A stretch of DNA of 64,000 nt. It comes from CBDUXT01 sp965371245. GTDB taxonomy: Bacteria; Planctomycetota; Phycisphaerae; UBA1845. A program made the position numbers and the translations under genes. Positions 17,082-26,237 of this stretch are shown here, piece after piece. The stretch is from the NCBI GenBank assembly GCA_965371245.1, contig CBDUXT010000003.1:70850-134849 (forward strand), given 5' to 3'. The number at the start of each line of letters is the position of its first letter. Positions within the stretch are counted from its first letter, which is position 1. The notes under the pieces were generated by a model. That model was not told where the DNA came from. It was given only the letters and a program-made list of their open reading frames with translations, and searched no databases.

Positions 17082-17549
17082 TTATCGGAACCGCGTGCCG
17101 CACTCCGGACAGCGCCCACTCTTTGTTCCGCGGAGGTCGTACCCGCAGTCCAGGCACCACCCGTGGATCTGCCGCCACCATCGGCGGATGGGTCCCTGGG
17201 CGATCGGGATGGCGCCGAACAGCAGCAGCACGCTGGTCGTAAGCCAGAAGGGAAAGACGAGCCAAGTGAAGCGGTATGGACCCTTACGCTTCGAGGTGAA
17301 GAACAACGAACGAGCGTCCGCGCGCGGATCGTAACCCAGCGAGCCTTGATATCGGCTCCGGATCCGCGATTTGGTGGGCATGGTTACCATCTGAAGGCAG
17401 CAAAGGCCCTCTTTGAGATAGACGTCCAGTGAGTTGTACTCGGTGACGTCGTATCGCAGCTTGGTGGGGTGTTTGTGGCTCTTGTACCAGAGTCCCACGC
17501 TGAACGGGAGGGTCACCAAGGAGATGACCGCCAGGATCTTGAAGACCAT
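17082..17549 (-). CDS. membrane protein with C-terminal zinc ribbon
   Basis: 155 aa. It has a hydrophobic N-terminal helix (FKILAVISLVTLPFSVGLW), a soluble middle part, a second helix (WLVFPFWLTTSVLLLFGAI), and ends with a zinc ribbon: CLDCGYDLRGTKSGRCPECG. Two pairs of CxxC cysteines separated by about 12 residues will bind one zinc. This ribbon type recurs in other proteins of the window (33176-34192 and 57201-58301). Function unknown. It starts at ATG 17549, 170 bp past the end of the Bat operon, and may be a late operon member. Confidence 0.65.
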   Translation of the reverse strand: MVFKILAVISLVTLPFSVGLWYKSHKHPTKLRYDVTEYNSLDVYLKEGLCCLQMVTMPTKSRIRSRYQGSLGYDPRADARSLFFTSKRKGPYRFTWLVFPFWLTTSVLLLFGAIPIAQGPIRRWWRQIHGWCLDCGYDLRGTKSGRCPECGTRFR

Positions 17550-17719
17550 GATGGTTCCGCTGTCGGGGTTCCTGAGTGAGCAAGACCGGCGCGTCCATCG
17601 ACCGGCCCCGCGCCGCCATCCCGAAAACGGCTCCTTCTACCTCCGCAACCCTACCGTGTACAGGTTACGCCGTTCAAGGCCACCTCTCTCATCGACCACC
17701 CACGCGGCGACGAGTGAAG

Positions 17720-18556
17720 TCAAAAGCCCTCGTAGGGCACCAACTCCGCCAGGCCGGCGTCGATCCAGCCCGATTTTCCGTCGGGCAACTCAACCTTCCA
17801 CCAGCCACTTCTTGTTCGATCCCGCAACGTGAATTCTACGCCTGGTTGAAGCGGTTGTTCAAACTGGCGTTGGTATCCCGTACCCGGCCCCTTGTAGATC
17901 GCCACGTCCATGCCGGTGACGACCCCACTGGGGGCGTTGCGATCACCCCAATGTGAAGCGGCGACGGAGCCCGCGGCCGTCCCCGCCAAGACGGCGAAGA
18001 TGATCGCCCAAACGCCGATCGCCCGGCGCCGCGACCACTGGCGGACCAACAGCAAGACCCAGATCCCGAGGTAGAAACCCACGGCGGCACGAGCGCGCCC
18101 CGCGACCGACGTCTGATAATGCCAGAAGAAGAGGTTGCGCAAGAAGGCGCTGCCTCGCGTCGAGCGAATGGTCGTCAGGCAGCGAGACCTCGCGACCGAG
18201 AGGTTCTCTTGAAGCATGGGATCTCGCGGGATGAGGCGCTCCGCCCGACGATAGTGGAGAATGGCGCGACCCACCTCGTCGGCCTGGAGATAACAGTTCG
18301 CCAGGTTAAACTCCAATCGCCCGTTGACGATACCCTGGGCGATGATGCTGCCGAAACGCTGCGCCGCGGACCGAAAGAGCCGGCGAGCCTGGTCCGGCTG
18401 TTCGGAAAGCAGGTGTTGGGCCTCGTCGAACTCCGCGAGCGCCTGCGTAAAGTTCGCCTGAACATCCACGTCGTTCGACGTAGCCCAAGCGTCACACGCA
18501 AGCAGGACGCACGCCAGCCCAGCCAGACATCTGATCTTGCCAGCCGTGCGCGTCAT
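17720..18556 (-). CDS. TPR and SH3-domain protein, last gene of the Bat operon (BatE-like)
   Basis: 278 aa from ATG 18556, whose ATGA overlaps the batD stop, so translation is coupled. Signal peptide (LAGLACVLLACDAWA), TPR-like helices (NLANCYLQADEVGRAILHYRRAERLIP), two membrane helices (VGFYLGIWVLLLV and IGVWAIIFAVLAGTAA), then a C-terminal bacterial SH3 domain (YKGPGTGYQRQF ... WWKVELPDGKSGWI). BatE proteins of aerotolerance operons have the same TPR-TM-SH3 order. It probably acts in the envelope with BatA-D. The ORF extends to 18661 but operon spacing fixes the later start. Confidence 0.75.
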   Translation of the reverse strand: MTRTAGKIRCLAGLACVLLACDAWATSNDVDVQANFTQALAEFDEAQHLLSEQPDQARRLFRSAAQRFGSIIAQGIVNGRLEFNLANCYLQADEVGRAILHYRRAERLIPRDPMLQENLSVARSRCLTTIRSTRGSAFLRNLFFWHYQTSVAGRARAAVGFYLGIWVLLLVRQWSRRRAIGVWAIIFAVLAGTAAGSVAASHWGDRNAPSGVVTGMDVAIYKGPGTGYQRQFEQPLQPGVEFTLRDRTRSGWWKVELPDGKSGWIDAGLAELVPYEGF

Positions 18557-20358
18557 GATCCGGTTTGTTCCAACGCGTGAATCCATTGGAGTACCGTCTT
18601 GGCCGCCCGCGCCGTCGAGAGTTCTTCCGAAACCCCGGGGGCAAAGCGGGCCACCTCGCACGATTCCAGGAACCCGGCGATCTTGGCTGCGACGCTCGGG
18701 TCCAATCCGTTCCTTGCCAACAGGGACCGCACCTCGTGGGGAGTCAACGCCCCCCGGGTAAACCCGAAACGGTCGGCGAGGTAGCCGGTCAATACTTCGG
18801 AAAGTTCATGGAGTTGCTCGGTCGGCTGTGCCCGCATTCTAGCCTTGCGCAAGGCGGCGCGCGCGGCGCGTCCCGCGCGACGGCGCCTTGCATAGTTGAC
18901 GTCGGCCTTCATCCGCGCGCGATGGCGGGAAGTCAGGGCGACGACAAGCCAGGCAAGCGGTGACGCGATCAGCGAGGCGGCCCACGGAGTGGTCCATCGG
19001 AACGCCTGATCGGCGAGCACGTCCTTGGCGTCGAGAAAGTTCGGGGAGATACCGCCTGAGAGTAGGGTCAGCGTCGTGAGATTGTTCCCCGGTGGCGAAA
19101 CGTCCAGCGCGATCGGGGCTGCCCCGCTCACACCCGAGGGTGGATCCACGGTGATGTTCACCGGTTCGCCGGTGAGGGTTACGTACCTTTCCAGTGTGGG
19201 GTCGAAATAGGACCAGCGGATCGGCGGGATGGTCTGCTCGCCCGCTTGCTTGGGAAAAACAGCCCTGCGGAAAACCTTGGAGCCGCTGTCCACGTCACCG
19301 ATCAACTCGTCTCCGACAAAGTCAAACCGACTGGCAAGTTCGGCTTGGCGGCTCAGGTCCGGTCCGGCCACGCCATCCAAAGGGGAGCCGCGCAGCGCGA
19401 TGGTCAACGTGATGGGCTGACCGAGCTCGAGGCGCGTCGGCTTGGCCGTGACCGCGAGGGTGAAGGCGCCGATGGCGCCTGTGTAGTCGTCCGGCCGTCC
19501 GATGGACGGAGGCGGAAGAACGTTAATGACCACGGCGGAGGCTCGGGCGGACTCGCGCCGATGACGTTGGATCTCGTAGCCGCCGAAGATGCCTCGGCGG
19601 ACGCGGGTGGGGTAGTTCGCTCTGAGAAAGACCGGCCCCACCATCAAATCTCCGACCTCCTCTGCGCGGACTTCCTCCGCGACGCGGAAGATCTCGTAGC
19701 GGTGGCGGACCCCTGCCGAGTCGGTAAGGATCCGCTCACTTCGGTTGGCCTTGCCATTGGCGAAGACCGAAAGCTGCGAGTTACGCACATCCAGCACGTC
19801 GCGAAGCATCTGAAGCGCGATCTGCCGGCCGTTGATCACCACCTTGCGGATGCCGAACGTGAGGGTGGCCGTATAGGATTGGGTGACATAGAGCCTCTTG
19901 GGCTCGACGGTGATCTCGGCGAAAATGAAACGGTCGCCGTTCGGTTCGGCTGCGGACTCCGTATCGCGTACCACGATATCGAACGCTTCCGTTTGGTAGG
20001 TCGCCGTTTCGGCCGCAACAGAAATCGGCCCAAGGGTGTGCGTTCCCTCTTTCAGGGCGGTAAGGCGGAGCGTGTACGTGTAGACGACCCGCTGCGATCG
20101 CCTTCCGTTGACGATCGAAGTGAACGAGCTGCTTCTTGGCGTCGCGGTGAGTAGCTCGAGCTTGAGTCCATCCGGTATCTCGGCCTGCGGCGCCTCGGGC
20201 ACGCCCGTGTTGGTGCAGACGAGCTGAAGGTTAACGGCTTCTCCCAGGTCGAGCCTGGTGGGTCGAGGGCTGAGTTGAATGCCCGGTGCCTGCGCCTGTA
20301 CCCATGCCGGGATAGCCGTAGCGATGAACGCAGCGAGGATGGCTCGGAAGCGTCGCAA
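18553..20358 (-). CDS. batD: BatD family envelope protein
   Basis: About 601 aa. The best start is TTG 20358, one base past the batC stop and preceded by AAGGA; it gives a clean signal peptide (RRFRAILAAFIATAIPAWVQA-QA). The frame is open to a GTG at 20409, but that would put 17 extra residues ahead of the signal. The body is a series of immunoglobulin-like beta domains (FIFAEITVEPKRLYVTQSYTATLTFGIRK), then one membrane helix (PWAASLIASPLAWLVVALTS) and a helical cytosolic tail. BatD members occur with BatA/B and MoxR in many phyla and are linked to envelope stress or oxygen tolerance. The stop overlaps the next gene by ATGA. Confidence 0.8.
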   Translation of the reverse strand: MRRFRAILAAFIATAIPAWVQAQAPGIQLSPRPTRLDLGEAVNLQLVCTNTGVPEAPQAEIPDGLKLELLTATPRSSSFTSIVNGRRSQRVVYTYTLRLTALKEGTHTLGPISVAAETATYQTEAFDIVVRDTESAAEPNGDRFIFAEITVEPKRLYVTQSYTATLTFGIRKVVINGRQIALQMLRDVLDVRNSQLSVFANGKANRSERILTDSAGVRHRYEIFRVAEEVRAEEVGDLMVGPVFLRANYPTRVRRGIFGGYEIQRHRRESARASAVVINVLPPPSIGRPDDYTGAIGAFTLAVTAKPTRLELGQPITLTIALRGSPLDGVAGPDLSRQAELASRFDFVGDELIGDVDSGSKVFRRAVFPKQAGEQTIPPIRWSYFDPTLERYVTLTGEPVNITVDPPSGVSGAAPIALDVSPPGNNLTTLTLLSGGISPNFLDAKDVLADQAFRWTTPWAASLIASPLAWLVVALTSRHRARMKADVNYARRRRAGRAARAALRKARMRAQPTEQLHELSEVLTGYLADRFGFTRGALTPHEVRSLLARNGLDPSVAAKIAGFLESCEVARFAPGVSEELSTARAAKTVLQWIHALEQTGS

Positions 20359-20359
20359 C

Positions 20360-21646
20360 TCACCAATCCTTCTTGACCGCAACCCCGGCCTGTGGCCGCA
20401 CAACCTCACGGCGCGACTTCTTACGATCCCGAATCGCCTGCATCATCTCGCGTAGCTTGCGCTCGGCCTGTTCGCGCGACACCTGTTCTTTTTCCTGTGC
20501 TTCGGAGGGCTGTTTCTGCTCCTCCGCGTCGGATGACTGCTGGTCCTGACCCTCCGAGGGCTTGTCCTGCTGCTCTCCCTCTTGCTGCTCGGACGAATCC
20601 TGCGGCTTCTGTTCTTGGTCCTCGCCTTGTTCTTGCTCGTTCTGGTCTTGCTTCTCTTGGTCGCCTTCGGACTGTTGCTGCTGTTGGTCCTGGTTCTGGT
20701 CGTCCTTTTTTTCCTGGCTGTCGTCGGACTGTTGTTGTTGCTGTTGTTGCTGTTGCATCTGTTGTTTGATCTGACGCCGCATGGCCGCCGCCTTGAGCAT
20801 GGCGTCTCGGGCCGCGTCGTGCTCGGTGTCGTCCGCCAGGACCCCCTGATATCGCCGTATGGCCTTTTCGATCAGGGGAAGGGCGGCCTGCGGATCATCG
20901 AGGTGGTCCAGGGCTTCTGCATGGTCGCACGTTCCCAGGCTGTACCGCGCGTCGTTGGCCAGCGGTCCGGTCGATGTAGCGGCCGACGCCTCGAACGCCT
21001 CGCGCGCTTGCTCATACGCCTTCATGTCGAACTGCGCCAGCCCTTCCACAAAGGCGATCTCACTCGCGTTGGGGCTTTGCTCCTCGGCGTGGCGATACGC
21101 TTCCAACGCGCCGGTCGGGTCGTTGGCGAGCAGTCGCCGGTTGCCCTCATGAACCGCCTTGCGCGCGGTCAATCCGGCTAGCGCGTTGTCGATGCCTTTC
21201 GATTCCGGCTGTGAGTCGGCGGGCGCATCGGTCGGCTGCGCCGGAACCCGCACGGGATCTTGACCCGAAGCGGGGGTCATCCAACCAGTGAGGACCGCGA
21301 TGGCCAGTGTGACGTACGTCGAGCGAGGCGCAACCCGAGCCGCGCCCGTAAGGAAGCGGTTATCTGCGCCAAACCCGGCTTGCAGGCGTCCGCTCCCTGA
21401 CGGTCGCGGCTTGGTTCCACCTGACCCGTCAGACGTCGGGTGTCGAAGTACTACTGCCGTTTCCAAAAAGGTTATTTCGTTCTTCGGGTGGCATGCCCAA
21501 GCCGGAGGCGCGGGCATGTGCCGGGCCATCCAGCACATGGCCGCGCTGCGCTTGGCCATGCCACCCAACGACCGGAGCCGCGCAACGTCGAGCCACCTTT
21601 CTGGAAACGGCACTAGCTCGCGAAGACCGCGTTCGATCGGGTTCAT
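20360..21646 (-). CDS. batC: BatC-like TPR protein with Q/E-rich tail and repeat-derived N-terminus
   Basis: 428 aa from ATG 21646, which overlaps the batB stop as ATGA. The signal-peptide core (STYVTLAIAVLTGWMTPASG) appears only at residues about 109-127. The first 105 residues are mostly translated repeat DNA: repeat C at 21486-21566, a D fragment at 21336-21353 and other shared segments. After the signal come TPR helices (AVHEGNRRLLANDPTGALEAYRHAEEQSPN), then about 120 residues rich in Gln, Glu and Asp, and a basic end. I see no other in-frame ATG, GTG or TTG with a ribosome-binding site close to the signal. Either a long N-region is tolerated or export is impaired. Confidence 0.75.
   Translation of the reverse strand: MNPIERGLRELVPFPERWLDVARLRSLGGMAKRSAAMCWMARHMPAPPAWACHPKNEITFLETAVVLRHPTSDGSGGTKPRPSGSGRLQAGFGADNRFLTGAARVAPRSTYVTLAIAVLTGWMTPASGQDPVRVPAQPTDAPADSQPESKGIDNALAGLTARKAVHEGNRRLLANDPTGALEAYRHAEEQSPNASEIAFVEGLAQFDMKAYEQAREAFEASAATSTGPLANDARYSLGTCDHAEALDHLDDPQAALPLIEKAIRRYQGVLADDTEHDAARDAMLKAAAMRRQIKQQMQQQQQQQQQSDDSQEKKDDQNQDQQQQQSEGDQEKQDQNEQEQGEDQEQKPQDSSEQQEGEQQDKPSEGQDQQSSDAEEQKQPSEAQEKEQVSREQAERKLREMMQAIRDRKKSRREVVRPQAGVAVKKDW
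21486..21566 (+). repeat. dispersed repeat C, copy 1 (inside batC)
   Basis: 81 bp, beginning gggtggcatgcccaagcc and ending cttggccatgccaccc. The ends pair over about 10 bp. The second full copy at 63281-63361 differs at only a few positions and has the same length. Here it is read in frame as part of batC (GMAKRSAAMCW). Partial relatives: 2775-2812, 9262-9298, 49431-49461. Confidence 0.85.
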
Positions 21647-22800
21647 CCGACGGGCTCCTCCTGCCAGACGCGCTGCGGGCGAGTCGTCTCGCCGGGGCGC
21701 CGACCGCTTATCATTGTTTCCAATCCCAGGAGAATCAACGCGGCCAGCAGGAACCACTGGTATCGAGGCCGGTGGCGGATGCGTTCTTCAGTGGTCAGAA
21801 GCGACTTCTGTGAGCTGCCCATGACGTTGACGAGCCGGTGGAACCGCTTCAGCGGGGCGAATCGACCGTTTCCGGCTTCCGCAATCTCCCGCAGCCCGAC
21901 GACATCGAGTTTGGAAAAGACGATCTGCCCATCGTGAAGCAGCGGCGTTCCCGCTTCGGTCGGGATCTGCGCGCCGACGGGCAGCGTCGGGTCGCCGACG
22001 CCAACCGTGAAGGTTCGGATCCCTTGCTCGGCGAGCGCGACCCGGGCCGCCTCGACCGGTGCTCCTTCGTGGTCCTCTCCGTCGGTGAAGACGACGATGA
22101 TCTTCGTGGAACGATCCGGCGATCGGACGAACAGGTCGGAGGCCGCGCGGATCGCCGCGGCGATGGCGGTCCCGCCGCGCGGCGCGCTCCCGATGGTCAC
22201 GGCCTCGAGCTTCGAGCGGAAGGACAGGTGGTCCGTCGTGAGCGGAAGCTTCAGCGACGTGGAACCGGCGAAGGTCAATAGGGCCAGGCGGTTGGCGTGG
22301 CGGAAGACGGCGCGATCGATCAGCTGTAGGCGGATATCTCGCTTGGCCCGCTCCAGGCGGCTGGGCTCCACGTCCCGAGCGAGCATCGAGCGCGAGACAT
22401 CCAGTGCCACCACGATGTCCACCCCATAGACCTTTTGCTTTTCCAGATAGACCCCCCATCGAGGGCCGACCACCGCGGCCGCGACCAGGGCGATCGCCGT
22501 CACGAACAACCCCGCTCGTAACGCTTGTCGCCCCGGGCTGACGCCCTGTGCAAGCAACGGAGCGAGCTGGGCCGAGGCGAAACGCTCGACGGCGCGCCGA
22601 CGCCGCAGAAGTCCATACAGGAAAAAGAGGCCGGCAACCGGACCGGCCGCCGCCAACCACCAGAGGTCCTGGTTGTCGAAGAGCAGGACGTCCTCGGCGG
22701 CCGTTACCACCAGGAAAAACCCCAGGGCGACGATCGCCAGGGGCCAGACGACCACCCAGATCGTCCATGTCAGCATGGGATAGAGGATCTGTCGGCTCAT
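21643..22800 (-). CDS. batB: BatB-type von Willebrand factor A membrane protein
   Basis: 385 aa with two N-terminal membrane helices (WVVVWPLAIVALGFFLVV and WLAAAGPVAGLFFLYGLL), a third at about 97-112, a VWA domain and a C-terminal helix (WFLLAALILLGLETM). The metal-binding MIDAS motif is intact: D134-V-S136-R-S138, with TFAG and FTDGEDHEG supplying the remaining ligands. VWA domains bind protein partners through Mg2+. The gene starts at ATG 22800, overlapping the batA stop as ATGA, and its own stop overlaps the batC start. It likely works as a pair with BatA and is acted on by MoxR. Confidence 0.88.
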   Translation of the reverse strand: MSRQILYPMLTWTIWVVVWPLAIVALGFFLVVTAAEDVLLFDNQDLWWLAAAGPVAGLFFLYGLLRRRRAVERFASAQLAPLLAQGVSPGRQALRAGLFVTAIALVAAAVVGPRWGVYLEKQKVYGVDIVVALDVSRSMLARDVEPSRLERAKRDIRLQLIDRAVFRHANRLALLTFAGSTSLKLPLTTDHLSFRSKLEAVTIGSAPRGGTAIAAAIRAASDLFVRSPDRSTKIIVVFTDGEDHEGAPVEAARVALAEQGIRTFTVGVGDPTLPVGAQIPTEAGTPLLHDGQIVFSKLDVVGLREIAEAGNGRFAPLKRFHRLVNVMGSSQKSLLTTEERIRHRPRYQWFLLAALILLGLETMISGRRPGETTRPQRVWQEEPVG

Positions 22801-23912
22801 GGGATCGTACGGTACCTCGTGCTGACCAGAAACAACTCGAGCATCAACAGACCCAACCCGGTCAACATCGCGATCTTGGCTGCGTAGGTGTTGTCATGGA
22901 AACTACGTTCGCCGGTGTGGTGTCGTTCCATTTGATCGATCGCGTCGTAGATGCGTATCAGCGAGTCGGTGTCCGTTGCCCGGAAGTACTCAGCGCCGGT
23001 GACCGCGGCCACCTGTTTAAGGAGCCGTTCGTCAACGCCGGCCCGTCGCCGCTGAAAGAAGCCAAACCGAGTCGGACTCTGGGCTGACCCGACGGCGCCG
23101 ATCGTGTAGATCTTGATACCCAAACGTGCCGCGACCTTCGCTGCCTCCAAGGGATCCGGCGGTGGCGGACCCTGTGGAAGGACGGCTGGGTGGTTCTCTC
23201 CATCGGTGAGCAGGATCATCACGCGGCTCTTGGCGGCCTCCGAACCGGGTACGCCCGCGACGGCCTGTTCACCCGCGCGTCGCAGGTCGTCCGTGGCCAG
23301 CGCGATCGCATCGCCCAGCCCCGTGAAGCCGGATTCCGGGTTCTCCCGGACCTGACGACCATCGACCCACCCCGGGATCTCCGTTTCGACAAGCAGGTCG
23401 GCCAGGCTGCCGTGGTCGAGTGTCAGCGGGCAAGGCGTGTCGGCGTATTGCGCGAACGTGGTCATTCCTATCAGATCGCTTTCTCGACCCCCCAGCGTGC
23501 TTTGCCCGAGAACAAAATCGCGGAACACCCGTTTAACGGCGTCGAGCCGCCGGACACGTACGTTGTCGATGACGAAGTCCTCCTCCGACATGCTGCCGGA
23601 GACGTCGAGCACCATCTGGATGGCGATCCCTTCGCTCGTGTCGCGGTATTCCCCGCCCGATTGCGGTCTTGCAAGTGCCACCAACAGGGCCGCGATCGCC
23701 AGTGTCCGCAGAAGCGGAATCACGAACCGCGTTCGCACGGCCCACGTGGAGCCCAGCGCCGTCATGCAACTCACCGAACTGAACCGAAGCGTCGCGCGAC
23801 GCCCTCTGCGGCGCGCGAACAGCCAGACGATAGGGATCAGCAATACGCACGCAACGCACATCCAGGCGAAGAGCGGTCCGGGATTAAAGCGCTCACTCAG
23901 CCATAGCATCAT
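22797..23912 (-). CDS. batA: BatA-type von Willebrand factor A membrane protein
   Basis: 371 aa: two N-terminal helices (FAWMCVACVLLIPIVWLF and FVIPLLRTLAIAALLVALA), a VWA domain with MIDAS D103-V-S105-G-S107 and LLTDGENHP, and a C-terminal helix (AKIAMLTGLGLLMLELFLV). This is the standard BatA architecture: the aerotolerance-related VWA protein that anchors the complex in the inner membrane with its VWA domain in the periplasm. It starts at ATG 23912, overlapping the preceding lipoprotein gene stop as ATGA. Confidence 0.88.
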   Translation of the reverse strand: MMLWLSERFNPGPLFAWMCVACVLLIPIVWLFARRRGRRATLRFSSVSCMTALGSTWAVRTRFVIPLLRTLAIAALLVALARPQSGGEYRDTSEGIAIQMVLDVSGSMSEEDFVIDNVRVRRLDAVKRVFRDFVLGQSTLGGRESDLIGMTTFAQYADTPCPLTLDHGSLADLLVETEIPGWVDGRQVRENPESGFTGLGDAIALATDDLRRAGEQAVAGVPGSEAAKSRVMILLTDGENHPAVLPQGPPPPDPLEAAKVAARLGIKIYTIGAVGSAQSPTRFGFFQRRRAGVDERLLKQVAAVTGAEYFRATDTDSLIRIYDAIDQMERHHTGERSFHDNTYAAKIAMLTGLGLLMLELFLVSTRYRTIP

Positions 23913-25123
23913 GCGGCACGCTCCTCGTCGCTGGGCGGCGAAGGGGGGGCACCGATCGACGGGGTCGATCTGCGGCGAGTTCGTTCCACGAAGTCACCGG
24001 CCGCCTTGAGGGCCGCGTCGGCGGCCTCGCGGCCTGGCGTATGCCGAGCATATTTGACCAGGTCGCACGCGGTCATGAAGGGATGGAGTTCGTCGGCGAT
24101 CGTGGCTCCGATGCGACCATCGGCCGGGGCGGAAGCCAGGAACTCCTCCGTGGTCATCTCCGGGGCGCACACGTCAAACCGTCGCTCGATGTATCCGCGG
24201 ACGATTCCGCTGACGCGATAGTAGAAGTCCTTGACGCGACCTCGCGCGACAAGATCCTCGGTCACCAGCGCCGCGATTTCACGGCGGGCCCACACGTCCG
24301 CTGGAATCTTCACGATCACTTCAGCCGGCCGGTTTCGGATGCGCCGGCGGATCAGAAGCACCAACACGACGAGCGCAGCGGCCGTGACCAACCCGCCTGC
24401 AATCCACGGACCCCACTGTCGCGGTAGCTCGACCGGATCGAGACGCCTGATCTCGGTGAGCTGTTCGGGGGAGAGCCCCGCGCCCTCCGGTTGTACGACC
24501 GTGATGGTGATCGGCTCCGTCGTCACGGTTTGCGGCTCTTGCGTGACCTGCCCCGTCCGGCCGTCCAAAGAGCGCCGCAGGTAGACAAACGTCGCGGCCG
24601 CCGGCGGCAACTCGTGTACACCGGGCACGAAGAACTCCAACCTGTATCGGACCGTCCACCGCAGGCGTCCATCTTCGGTCGGAACGGCCGACTTCCTTTG
24701 AGTCTCCACAACGCCGATTTCGAACCCTCGGTCACCGTCTAGCAACACGCGACGGTAGTCCGTGTCGGTCACGGTCACGTCGCGGTCAGCGAGTATCTCA
24801 AACACGACCTCCGCCCTCTGCGAAAGCTGGACCGATACGGGTGCCACGGTCAGGCTCAGCCGGACCGGCCCGTCGCCGGCGGTCCGCGTGATGCCGGTCT
24901 CATCCGTCGGCTCGTCCACGGGTCTGGTCGGGCCGCAACCGGCCGCCGCCGCCAGAAGCGACAAAGATAGCAAGGCGGCGCCACGAACGACGGGTGAGCG
25001 CGTGGCGGTGCGACGAGTGCGCGTGCTCGATACACACTCAGTCATCAACGGAACGCCCGGTTCGCGGTTGTTCCCGGGGCCGCGATGCGCGCCTTCAATT
25101 GAGCCCGCCCAACGTCGGTTCAT
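23909..25123 (-). CDS. Bat-operon membrane protein with lipoprotein-like signal (DUF4381-like)
   Basis: 404 aa from ATG 25123, coupled to the DUF58 gene by ATGA. After a long basic stretch comes LLSLSLLAAAAGC, a lipoprotein-like signal with Cys at the cleavage point. A beta-sandwich with BatD-like character follows (VRLSLTVAPVSVQLSQRAEVVFEI), then one membrane helix (WIAGGLVTAAALVVLVLLI), and a helical C-terminal domain (DFYYRVSGIVRGYIERRFDV...MTTEEFLAS). The C-terminal part resembles the DUF4381-type proteins that sit between DUF58 and the VWA genes in other MoxR operons. The exact role is unknown. Confidence 0.65.
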   Translation of the reverse strand: MNRRWAGSIEGAHRGPGNNREPGVPLMTECVSSTRTRRTATRSPVVRGAALLSLSLLAAAAGCGPTRPVDEPTDETGITRTAGDGPVRLSLTVAPVSVQLSQRAEVVFEILADRDVTVTDTDYRRVLLDGDRGFEIGVVETQRKSAVPTEDGRLRWTVRYRLEFFVPGVHELPPAAATFVYLRRSLDGRTGQVTQEPQTVTTEPITITVVQPEGAGLSPEQLTEIRRLDPVELPRQWGPWIAGGLVTAAALVVLVLLIRRRIRNRPAEVIVKIPADVWARREIAALVTEDLVARGRVKDFYYRVSGIVRGYIERRFDVCAPEMTTEEFLASAPADGRIGATIADELHPFMTACDLVKYARHTPGREAADAALKAAGDFVERTRRRSTPSIGAPPSPPSDEERAA

Positions 25124-25995
25124 CGGCGACGTTCCCGTTTGTGGAAGAAGCGAACCAAGGGGTCGATGTAGGGTCTGTCCGTACGCACCTCGATTGTCTC
25201 GGTGTCCATCTTGCGAAACAGGCTTTCTCGGACGGCGGCGCGCAGGGTCGCTTTCGCGGCGTATCGGCGGCGAAACGATCGACTGCCCGTGTCCACAAGG
25301 ACGCACTCGCCGGTCTCGGGATCCTCAAGTTCAACGAACCCCGCACCGGAGAGCTCGGCCTCGCGCGGGTCGGTAACGATGACGGGGATCAGGTCGTGTC
25401 GGCGTCGCGCGATCCGGACCGAGGCCTCATACCCATCGGTGAGAAAATCGCTGACCAGAAAGCAGATCGAGCGCCGCGTGGTGACCCGGTTCAGAAAACT
25501 GATCGCCTCGGAAATGTCGGTCCCGTGTCCGACCGGCTCATGGTAGAGCAACTCGCGAATGATCCGCAGCACGTGCTGGGTGCCCTTCTTGGCCGGGACG
25601 TATTTCTCAACCTCGTCGGTGAACAGAACCAATCCGACCTTGTCGTTACTTCGGATGGCGGAGAAGGCGAGGACCGCGCAGAGCTCGGCGGCCATGTCCA
25701 GCTTGAACTGTTGCCCGCTGCCGAAGAGCCCGGACCGGCTGACATCCACGACGAGCATAACGGTCAGCTCGCGTTCCTCGCGGAACTTCTTGATGAATGG
25801 CTCGCCGTAGCGGGCCGACACGTTCCAGTCGATCAGGCGCACGTCGTCGCCGATTTGGTAGGGGCAGACCTCCTCGAACTCCATGCCGCGTCCACGAAAG
25901 GCGGAGTGGTATTGTCCGGCGAAGACATCGTTCACGACCCGCGACGTGCGGATCTGAATCTGTCGCACCTTCTTGAGTAGTTCCTTGGGGATCAT
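25120..25995 (-). CDS. DUF58 domain protein
   Basis: 291 aa covering the whole DUF58 family length: GQYHSAFRGRGMEFEEVCPYQIGDD, then RLIDWNVSARYGEPFIKKFREERE, followed by a VWA-like half starting VMLVVDVSRSGLFGSG. The DxSxS remnant (DVSRSG) lacks the last serine of a true MIDAS. DUF58 proteins always travel with MoxR ATPases and are thought to be adaptors or substrates. It starts at ATG 25995; the 242-bp gap to moxR contains repeat sequence. Its stop overlaps the next gene. Confidence 0.88.
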   Translation of the reverse strand: MIPKELLKKVRQIQIRTSRVVNDVFAGQYHSAFRGRGMEFEEVCPYQIGDDVRLIDWNVSARYGEPFIKKFREERELTVMLVVDVSRSGLFGSGQQFKLDMAAELCAVLAFSAIRSNDKVGLVLFTDEVEKYVPAKKGTQHVLRIIRELLYHEPVGHGTDISEAISFLNRVTTRRSICFLVSDFLTDGYEASVRIARRRHDLIPVIVTDPREAELSGAGFVELEDPETGECVLVDTGSRSFRRRYAAKATLRAAVRESLFRKMDTETIEVRTDRPYIDPLVRFFHKRERRR

Positions 25996-26129
25996 CGTGT
26001 TTCGCGAGATGCTCCAATCCGCAGCGAGTGCTCCGTCACGCTTAGCTAGACGGGTTTATCCAAACCGAGCCGTGACCGTAATGGAGCGTTAGTCCGCGGC
26101 AGACCGACGCTTCTGATGCCCGCTCCCTG

Positions 26130-26231
26130 ATGGTCGCGGCTCGGAAAGACAGCGGTAGGGTGCGTCCCGGACGCACACTACGGTCGGAAGCCGGTGCCAC
26201 ACCGAAGTCAGGCGTTCTTCAACGCGCTCCT
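26130..26231 (+). repeat. mosaic of dispersed repeat segments between moxR and the DUF58 gene
   Basis: Includes ggtcgcggctcggaaag (a D-like start), a small palindrome gtgcgtcccggacgcac, and a segment ggtgccacaccgaag to acgcgctcc that recurs in altered form at about 29676-29712. It separates two genes that are otherwise transcribed together. Confidence 0.5.
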
Positions 26232-26237
26232 GGAAGT

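Noticed and set aside
20562..20774. plus-strand frame rich in Ser/Cys/Phe, and tandem CTG/TTG triplets
   Set aside because: It is the reverse complement of the Gln-rich tail of batC; the triplet pattern comes from CAG/CAA codons, not a microsatellite gene.
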